64,000 nt of DNA from Polaribacter huanghezhanensis. Lineage in GTDB: Bacteria; Bacteroidota; Bacteroidia; Flavobacteriales; Flavobacteriaceae. Under the pieces are notes generated by a model. That model worked only from the letters and a program-made list of their open reading frames with translations. It had not been told where the DNA came from and searched no databases. This document shows positions 55,901 to 61,493 of the stretch, one piece after another. Position numbers and translations under genes: made by a program. The stretch's first letter is position 1. Each line of letters begins with the position of its first letter. The stretch covers positions 930,001-994,000 of the forward strand of contig NZ_CP128595.1 in the NCBI RefSeq assembly GCF_030444335.1, given 5' to 3'.

Positions 55901-56298
55901 CTTTCAACACATCAGTTTCTACATTTATGATTGCAGTAAACGAGTTAACAGCATTAAAATGTAACAAGCGTGCAATTTTAGAACCATTGGCAATTTTAGT
56001 GTCGCCTTATGCGCCACATATTGCAGAAGAATTGTGGAGTTTATTAGGAAATAAAGAAAGTATTTCTACGGCAGAATTTCCTGTTTTTGATGAAAAACAT
56101 TTGGTAGAAAGTGCTAAAACATATCCGGTTTCATTCAATGGAAAAATGCGTTTTACTTTAGAGCTTTCTTTAGATTTATCAAAAGAAGAAATTGAAAAAA
56201 TAGTAATGGCACACGAAAAAACAATCGCACAACTCGCAGGGCGAGAGCCAAAAAAGGTAATTATTGTTCCAGGTAAAATTATAAATATTGTTGGCTAG
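52909..56298 (+). CDS. leuS: Leucyl-tRNA synthetase carrying an in-frame DUF559 nuclease insertion
   Basis: 1129 residues, far above the roughly 930-960 expected. Catalytic parts are intact: [22 protein letters not shown] (HIGH motif), [18 protein letters not shown], the CP1 editing domain with [23 protein letters not shown] and [38 protein letters not shown], and [17 protein letters not shown] (KMSKS). Between VGALVNFEI and [10 protein letters not shown], at the entry to CP1, about 168 residues (293-460) are foreign: a DUF559 domain flanked by peptides translated from inverted repeats. No stop or frameshift interrupts the gene, so a larger LeuRS is probably made. A second segment (about 808-845, before [16 protein letters not shown]) also looks longer than I expect for the family. 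Confidence 0.95.
   Translation: [1129 protein letters not shown]
53781..53813 (+). repeat. Left hairpin-arm repeat of the DUF559 element
   Basis: Arm AATCCTATCC followed by the perfect stem CCCTTTCC/GGAAAGGG with a 3-nt loop. In the LeuRS frame it encodes [10 protein letters not shown]. Confidence 0.8.
54259..54291 (-). repeat. Right hairpin-arm repeat of the DUF559 element
   Basis: Stem CTTTCC/GGAAAG with loop TCT, then GG, ACAGA and the arm GGGATAGGATT. Reversed, it starts AATCCTATCCC like the left end. In frame it encodes [11 protein letters not shown]. Confidence 0.8.
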
Positions 56299-56344
56299 CA
56301 CACGCAGTGTGCTTTTGGTATTTTACTTGTTTGTGGTTAAATAG

Positions 56345-56412
56345 TTGTCATTCCTGCGCAGGCAGAAATCCAAATTAACGTATTATAGATTCCTGTTTTA
56401 CAGGAATGACAA
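56345..56412. repeat. Paired palindromic repeat, GTCATTCCTG family
   Basis: The left half TTGTCATTCCTGCGCAGGCA (then GAAATCC) and the inverted right half, ending CAGGAATGACAA, are about 20 bp apart. Each half can fold on itself (ATTCCTG with CAGGAAT). It lies behind leuS. A second pair of the same family is at 58762-58874. Confidence 0.7.
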
Positions 56413-56419
56413 ATCTAAT

Positions 56420-56452
56420 TAAAGGCATTATACAATTTGTAACGCCTTTTTA
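56420..56452 (+). terminator. Probable terminator after leuS
   Basis: AAAGGCATTA and TAACGCCTTTTT form a stem with one mismatch around a loop of about 8 nt, followed by T residues. Confidence 0.6.
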
Positions 56453-56496
56453 TTTATCTATTTTGTACCTTTAAATCGTCTTATAAAAAAGCATTG

Positions 56497-57954
56497 ATGT
56501 TTAAAAACTTATCATTACGGATTCGTATTTTCTTAGCCATGATTTTATTGGTGTTGTTGGCATCCGTTTTAATTTTAGGCGTTACCATTTATCAATATGA
56601 CAAGCAAACGGAAGATTACAATATTGCGCGTTTTGAAAGAAAAGAAGAATCGGTTTTATCGAGTATAGAATTCGAGCTTAAAAGAGAAACAAGAGAGCCG
56701 CTTACCACAGAAAATTTAGCTAGAATATTTCAAAAAAGAATCTACGAAATTTCGAGCACGCATAAATTAAACATTTCTATTTTTGATTTAGAAGGAAATC
56801 TATTAATTACATCAAACACCATTAATTCTTTTGATATTACAAAAGAAGAACAAGCGTTATCAGGTCAAATTTTAGAAGATTTAGAATCGTTACCGTCTCA
56901 GAGAGTTTTTAGCAATGTGGTTATCAACAGTATCAGTAACGAAACTTCTTACACGTATATTACTGATTTAAAATTCAGACGAATTGGCGTCTTAGAATTA
57001 AAGTTTTCTCAAGACAATTCTGAAGAAGAAAAAGAGTTAAGAGAATTTATGATTCGGTTGGCATACGTGTATTTATTTATGTTGATAATAGCTGTTTCTT
57101 TGGCTTATTTTATATCGAGTTATATTACAAGATCTATCAAAACTATTTCTGATAAAATCCACGAAACACGGTTGAATAAACGCAACGAAAAAATTGAATT
57201 TAATTCTGGAAGCACAGAAATTAGCACTTTGGTAAATGCGTATAACCGAATGATTGATGAATTGCAAGAAAGTGCTGTAAAATTAGCACAAAGCGAACGA
57301 GAACAAGCATGGAGAGAAATGGCAAAACAAGTAGCGCACGAAATTAAAAACCCGTTAACTCCAATGCGATTATCGGTACAAAGTTTTGAGCGAAAATTTG
57401 ATCCAACAGACCCAAATATTAAAGAAAAATTAAAAGAATTTAGCCAAACCTTAATTCAGCAAATCGATGTAATGACTTCTATTGCATCGGCCTTTTCTGA
57501 TTTTGCTAAAATGCCAACTCAAAAAAGAGAAAAGATAGATGTAATTTCGGTTGTAAAACTAGCTTTAGACATTTTTAATGAAGAGTATATTTCGTATTCT
57601 TTCACAGAAAATTCTTTGATAGCAAATCTTGATAAATCGCAGTTAATTAGAGTGGTTACCAACTTAATTACAAATGCCACTCAAGCAGTTAATCAAACAG
57701 AAAACCCAAAAATTGAGGTTCATGTTTCATCAGAAAAAGACAACATTAAAATTGCTGTAACCGATAACGGAAAAGGAATAGATGAATCGGTAAAAGATTT
57801 GATATTTGAACCTAAATTTACAACCAAATCAAGCGGAATGGGATTGGGTTTAGCAATTATAAAAAAGATTATTGAAGCAAATAACGGAACTATAAATTTT
57901 GTTTCTTTTAAAGGAAAAGGAACAACATTTACCGTAACATTTCCAAAAAATTAA
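56497..57954 (+). CDS. Orphan sensor histidine kinase (NtrY-like)
   Basis: 485 residues from ATG 56497; the TTG one codon earlier is less likely. Two membrane helices (about 9-29 and 185-208) bracket a periplasmic sensor domain of about 155 residues. A HAMP-like linker (RSIKTISDKIHETRL) is followed by a HisKA box WREMAKQVAHEIKNPLTPMRLSVQSF, whose HEIKNPLTP form is typical of the NtrY/NtrB group. The ATPase domain has NLITNATQAV, DNGKGID and SSGMGLGLAIIKKI. No response regulator gene is adjacent; an enoyl-CoA hydratase gene follows after 4 bp. The signal is unknown. Confidence 0.9.
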   Translation: MFKNLSLRIRIFLAMILLVLLASVLILGVTIYQYDKQTEDYNIARFERKEESVLSSIEFELKRETREPLTTENLARIFQKRIYEISSTHKLNISIFDLEGNLLITSNTINSFDITKEEQALSGQILEDLESLPSQRVFSNVVINSISNETSYTYITDLKFRRIGVLELKFSQDNSEEEKELREFMIRLAYVYLFMLIIAVSLAYFISSYITRSIKTISDKIHETRLNKRNEKIEFNSGSTEISTLVNAYNRMIDELQESAVKLAQSEREQAWREMAKQVAHEIKNPLTPMRLSVQSFERKFDPTDPNIKEKLKEFSQTLIQQIDVMTSIASAFSDFAKMPTQKREKIDVISVVKLALDIFNEEYISYSFTENSLIANLDKSQLIRVVTNLITNATQAVNQTENPKIEVHVSSEKDNIKIAVTDNGKGIDESVKDLIFEPKFTTKSSGMGLGLAIIKKIIEANNGTINFVSFKGKGTTFTVTFPKN

Positions 57955-57958
57955 AAAG

Positions 57959-58741
57959 ATGAATTTCGAAAACTTACAAATTACTATTGAAAACGGATGT
58001 GGAATTATCACCATCAATAGACCAAAAAAATTAAATGCGTTAAACATCGAAACGATAGAAGAATTGCACGATGCTTTTGAAACGTTGGATGCAAATAATG
58101 CTGTAAAAACAATTATTATTACCGGTAGCGGAGAAAAAGCTTTTGTTGCTGGCGCAGATATTTCTGAATTTGCTCATTTTTCTGTTGATGAAGGCGAAGA
58201 TTTAGCTAGAAACGGACAAGAAATTTTGTTTGATTTTGTGGAAAATTTATCCACTCCAGTTATTGCCGCAGTAAATGGTTTTGCGCTTGGCGGCGGATTA
58301 GAATTAGCAATGGCAAGTCATTTTAGAATTGCTTCTGACAACGCAAAAATGGGATTGCCAGAAGTTTCTTTAGGTGTAATTCCTGGTTATGGAGGCACAC
58401 AACGGTTGGCGCAATTAGTCGGAAAAGGAAGAGCGATGGAAATGGTGATGACTGCTGGAATGATTTCTGCTGAAGAAGCAAACAATTTTGGGTTGGTAAA
58501 TCATGTAACAACTCAAGAAGAATTGTTGCCTTTGGCGCTAAAAATAGCGAGTAAAATTTCTAGAAATTCTACGGTTGCAATTAGTTCAGCAATTAAGGCA
58601 ATTAACGCTAATTATAAAGATGGCGTAAACGGATTTGAAACAGAAATTTCTGAATTCGGAAACTGTTTTGGAACCGAAGACTTTAAAGAAGGAACTACCG
58701 CTTTTTTAGAAAAAAGAAGAGCAGATTTTCCTGGAAAATAG
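57959..58741 (+). CDS. Enoyl-CoA hydratase/isomerase family protein
   Basis: 260 residues, crotonase fold, hydrating trans-2-enoyl-CoA in fatty-acid oxidation. It has INRPKKLNALNIETI, the oxyanion-hole segment KAFVAGADISEF, and NGFALGGGLELAMASHFRIA and MGLPEVSLGVIPGYGGTQRLAQL, which hold the two catalytic glutamates (in GGGLELA and LPEVSLG). With both present, true hydratase activity is likely. It begins 4 bp after the histidine kinase gene, so the two are probably co-transcribed, an odd pairing that may be only convenience. Confidence 0.92.
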   Translation: MNFENLQITIENGCGIITINRPKKLNALNIETIEELHDAFETLDANNAVKTIIITGSGEKAFVAGADISEFAHFSVDEGEDLARNGQEILFDFVENLSTPVIAAVNGFALGGGLELAMASHFRIASDNAKMGLPEVSLGVIPGYGGTQRLAQLVGKGRAMEMVMTAGMISAEEANNFGLVNHVTTQEELLPLALKIASKISRNSTVAISSAIKAINANYKDGVNGFETEISEFGNCFGTEDFKEGTTAFLEKRRADFPGK

Positions 58742-58761
58742 ATTTTTAAAAAATTGAATTG

Positions 58762-58874
58762 GTGTCATTCCTTCGAAGGCAGGAACCTGTTTTTTTAGAC
58801 AGAGAATGTTAAGTCGATTATTTTAAGAATAACAAATTACTTTCTATGGATTCCTGCCTTCGCAGGAATGACAA
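58762..58874. repeat. Paired palindromic repeat, GTCATTCCTG family (second locus)
   Basis: Left GTGTCATTCCTTCGAAGGCA(GGAACC) and right GGATTCCTGCCTTCGCAGGA(ATGACAAAG) are inverted copies about 60 bp apart. Each contains its own stem (CCTTCGAAGG; CCTGCCTTCGCAGG). It fills the gap between the convergent hydratase and HD-domain genes. Confidence 0.75.
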
Positions 58875-58882
58875 AGAATAAT

Positions 58883-59539
58883 TTATTTTTCTCCATTCCA
58901 TTCAGCATAAAATTGTTGAAGAAATGTTTCCATAAATAGATGACGTTCTTCAGCAATTTTTTTTGCAGTAGAAGTATTCATTTTATCTTTTAATAGCAAT
59001 AATTTTTCATAAAAGTGATTGATTGTTGGCGAGTTAGAATTTTTATATTCCTCTTTGGTCATGTTTACATTTGGGGCAATTTCTGGATTGTATAAGGCCC
59101 TGTTTTTAAATCCACCATAATTAAAACAACGTGCAATTCCGACTGCTCCAATTGCATCTAATCTGTCTGCATCTTGAACGACATCCAGCTCTGGAGATGT
59201 AAATTTTTCGCCAGAAGACAATGAAGTTTTAAAAGAAATATAATTAATTATGTTTTCTACATGAACAATCACAATTTCATTTACCTTTTGATTTTCTAAA
59301 AACTCTCTTGCCATTTTTGGACCAATAGTTTCATCGCCATTATAAAATTTAGCATCGGCAATATCGTGTAACAAAGCGCCAAGCGCAATTATAAACTCAT
59401 CAACATTTTCGTCTTTTCCAATCAACAAAGCATTTTTATACACACGTTCTATATGAAACCAATCGTGTCCGCCTTCAGCACCTTTCAAAGTTTCTTTTAC
59501 AAAAGCAAAGGTGTTTTCTATAATTTGTGGTTTGTTCAT
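58883..59539 (-). CDS. HD-domain phosphohydrolase
   Basis: 218 residues. Metal-binding HD motifs are visible: GGHDWFHIERVYKNAL (H25/D26) and ALLHDIADAKFYNGDE, then VENIINYISF and DVVQDADRLDAIGAVGIARCF with the last Asp. This is the YedJ/PF01966-like HD family, metal-dependent phosphohydrolases often acting on nucleotides; the substrate is unknown. It is on the same strand as the bacilliredoxin gene upstream but separated by a terminator and a repeat. Confidence 0.88.
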   Translation of the reverse strand: MNKPQIIENTFAFVKETLKGAEGGHDWFHIERVYKNALLIGKDENVDEFIIALGALLHDIADAKFYNGDETIGPKMAREFLENQKVNEIVIVHVENIINYISFKTSLSSGEKFTSPELDVVQDADRLDAIGAVGIARCFNYGGFKNRALYNPEIAPNVNMTKEEYKNSNSPTINHFYEKLLLLKDKMNTSTAKKIAEERHLFMETFLQQFYAEWNGEK

Positions 59540-59552
59540 CGGATAAAAATAA

Positions 59553-59580
59553 AAAAACCACGTTAATCAACGTGGTTTTT
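59553..59580. terminator. Terminator between the bacilliredoxin and HD-domain genes
   Basis: AAAAACCACGTT-AATC-AACGTGGTTTTT: perfect 12-bp arms. For the minus strand it ends the bacilliredoxin transcript. Confidence 0.85.
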
Positions 59581-59603
59581 AGAAAACTTTTTATTTTAAA
59601 AAG

Positions 59604-59636
59604 TCCTTTCCTTTGGAAAGGATTTAGGATAGGAGT
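59604..59636. repeat. Solitary hairpin-arm repeat related to the DUF559 element ends
   Basis: Stem TCCTTTCC-TTT-GGAAAGGA, then TTTA, then GGATAGGAGT: the same hairpin-plus-arm design as the right end of the element in leuS, without any nuclease gene. It directly abuts the stop codon of the bacilliredoxin gene. Confidence 0.7.
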
Positions 59637-60047
59637 TTAACAAAACTCTTCGTACGCTTGTGCTAAATTTTGTGCAATCATTTGTGCAGATCTTCCTTCA
59701 ATATGATGACGCTCTAACATGTGTACTAAATTACCATCTTTAAACAATGCAATTGCTGGAGAAGACGGAGGAAAAGGAATCATATATTCTCTTGCTTTTT
59801 GAGTAGATTCTTTTTCTACACCTGCAAAAACAGTTGTTAAGTTTGTAGGAACTTTATCTGCTCCTAAAGAAGCAATCGCTCCAGGTCTTGCTGTTCCAGC
59901 AGCACAACCACAAACTGAGTTTACCATTACTAAAGTGGTTCCTTCTTTTGCCAAAGCATTATCAACATCTTCAGCGGTATATAAAGCGTTAAAACCAGCG
60001 TTTACTAATTCATCGCGCATTGGTTTTACTAATTCTTCTGGGTACAT
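59637..60047 (-). CDS. BrxA/BrxB-family bacilliredoxin
   Basis: 136 residues, thioredoxin-like fold. It begins MYPEELVKPMRDELVNAGF and has the CGC active site in LVMVNSVCGCAAGTARPGA (C46/C48) typical of YphP/YqiW bacilliredoxins, which remove bacillithiol from proteins after oxidative stress. Later come TVFAGVEKESTQKAREYMIPFPPSSPAIALF and HMLERHHIEG. Bacillithiol use is known in some Bacteroidota; the biosynthesis genes are not in the window. It has its own -7 box. Confidence 0.93.
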   Translation of the reverse strand: MYPEELVKPMRDELVNAGFNALYTAEDVDNALAKEGTTLVMVNSVCGCAAGTARPGAIASLGADKVPTNLTTVFAGVEKESTQKAREYMIPFPPSSPAIALFKDGNLVHMLERHHIEGRSAQMIAQNLAQAYEEFC

Positions 60048-60067
60048 ATTCTATAAATTTTAAGGTA

Positions 60068-60075
60068 CAAAGATA
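60068..60075 (-). promoter_or_regulatory. -7 element TATCTTTG for the bacilliredoxin gene
   Basis: On the minus strand TATCTTTG is a full match to TAnnTTTG, about 20 bp before the ATG at 60047. Confidence 0.6.
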
Positions 60076-60092
60076 CAGATATTTTGGAGAAA

Positions 60093-60448
60093 AGGAAAGG
60101 ATAAAGCCGAAAGTCACAAGTCTAAAGTAAGAACAAACTCATACTTTTATTTTTAGCCACGAATTCACGGGTTTTTAGTTTTATTTGATTAATGAAAAAC
60201 CGTTGGTTTTTCTATATCCGTAAAATATTTTACAAATAATTAACACAAAATTTGTGAATTCGTGGCTGAAGTTACTGACTGCTAGCTTTTAATAATTGCT
60301 ACTTCTTGTCAATTGTGAGAAACAACTTGATGAAGCAACTTATTAAGAATAAAAAAATTGGCTATTCCTAAGTCTAATTTTATTATTTGTTCCTAATTCC
60401 AAGTAACGGTCTTTCTTTCCCCTTTCGACTTGTGGCTTTTGACTTTAA
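60093..60448. repeat. Gene-free region with nested inverted repeats
   Basis: No gene is seen between 60048 and 60483. An outer inverted pair is formed by the GAAAGTCACAAGTCTAAAGT region near 60110 and the CGACTTGTGGCTTTTGACTT region near 60425. An inner perfect pair, AGCCACGAATTCAC (60155-60168) and GTGAATTCGTGGCT (60254-60267), encloses about 85 bp. The inner core could be a small cassette of the REP-like type. The outer arms resemble simple sequence seen elsewhere in the window. Confidence 0.55.
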
Positions 60449-60483
60449 ACTTTGTAAATTAGCAACTTTAAAAAAAGAATTAA

Positions 60484-61233
60484 ATGGGAAATTTTACTAA
60501 ATGGTTAGGAGCGGGATTAGGGTTTACGTTGGGCGGACCGATTGGAAGTATTATTGGGTTTGCAGTTGGAAGTTTTGTAGATGGATTTTCTAAAGACGAT
60601 ATTTTAAAAGAACTTAAAGAAAGTCAATCTGGAAAAACTTCTGGAAATACACAATCTGGAGATTTTGAAATTAGTTTATTGATTTTAGCTTCTGTGGTTA
60701 TAAAAGCAGACGGAAAAGTTGATCAACGCGAATTGGATTTTGTAAGAACTCAATTTGTAGGAATGTACGGAAAAGAGCGGGCAAATGGTGCGTTTAAATT
60801 ATTTAGCGGAATTATAAAAAAGGAAGTTTCTTCGCATCAAGTTTGTGTGCAAATTCGTCAGCATATGCCGCACGCTTCTAGATTACAATTGATTCATTTT
60901 TTATTCGGAATTGCAAAAGCTGATCAGTTTGTAACAGGTTCTGAAGTAGAGGAAATTAAAAAAATAGCTGGGTATTTAAACATCAATCAATATGATTATG
61001 AATCTATCAAAGCCATGTTTTATGACGAATCTGATAGCGCATATAAAATCTTAAATATGACAAAAGAATCTTCGGATGATGAGGTGAAAAAAGCCTATCG
61101 AATAATGGCGAAAAAGTATCACCCAGATAAATTACAAGATTTAGGTCCGGAACACATCAAAGGAGCAGAAGAAAAGTTTTTACAAATTCAGAATGCTTAC
61201 GAAAAGATTAAAAAAGAACGTGGAATTAAATAA
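60484..61233 (+). CDS. TerB and DnaJ domain protein (DjlA-like)
   Basis: 249 residues. A Gly-rich N-terminal stretch (LGAGLGFTLGGPIGSIIGFAVGSFVDGF) may dip into the membrane. A TerB-like helical domain follows (DFEISLLILASVVIKADGKVDQRELDFVRTQF and later helices, about 58-175). The C-terminal J domain has AYKILNMTKESSDDEVKKAYR and the HPD motif in KKYHPDKLQDLG. This order is that of DjlA-type co-chaperones that stimulate DnaK at the membrane. The gene is preceded by the gene-free repeat region; TAAACTTTG about 45 bp upstream is a near-match to the -7 element. Confidence 0.9.
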   Translation: MGNFTKWLGAGLGFTLGGPIGSIIGFAVGSFVDGFSKDDILKELKESQSGKTSGNTQSGDFEISLLILASVVIKADGKVDQRELDFVRTQFVGMYGKERANGAFKLFSGIIKKEVSSHQVCVQIRQHMPHASRLQLIHFLFGIAKADQFVTGSEVEEIKKIAGYLNINQYDYESIKAMFYDESDSAYKILNMTKESSDDEVKKAYRIMAKKYHPDKLQDLGPEHIKGAEEKFLQIQNAYEKIKKERGIK

Positions 61234-61239
61234 GTAACC

Positions 61240-61291
61240 ATTTTCAGTTTTCAGTTATCAGTAACAGTTTTCAGTAGCAGTTTGCAGTTAG
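61240..61291 (+). repeat. Degenerate CAGTTTTCAGT direct repeats
   Basis: Several copies of CAGTTTTCAGT/CAGTTATCAGT/CAGTTTGCAGT lie in tandem behind the TerB-DnaJ gene. This is simple sequence of the kind common in flavobacterial intergenic gaps; I see no coding potential or hairpin in it. The rest of the gap to 61493 is unremarkable. Confidence 0.5.
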
Positions 61292-61493
61292 GATGCTTTT
61301 ATTATTGGCTCAATCATTTTGTAACTTTTGAACCTTTGTAACTCTGCAGCTTTATCTCTTTGAGCCTTTGAAGCAATACAATTTTCAAACTTTCAGACAA
61401 TCAAACCTATAACAAGTAACTTTTAGTCTTTTCAACTATTAAAAATTAGAGGAAAATCCTTAATTTCGCACTTCGATTAAAGAGCACGAAACA

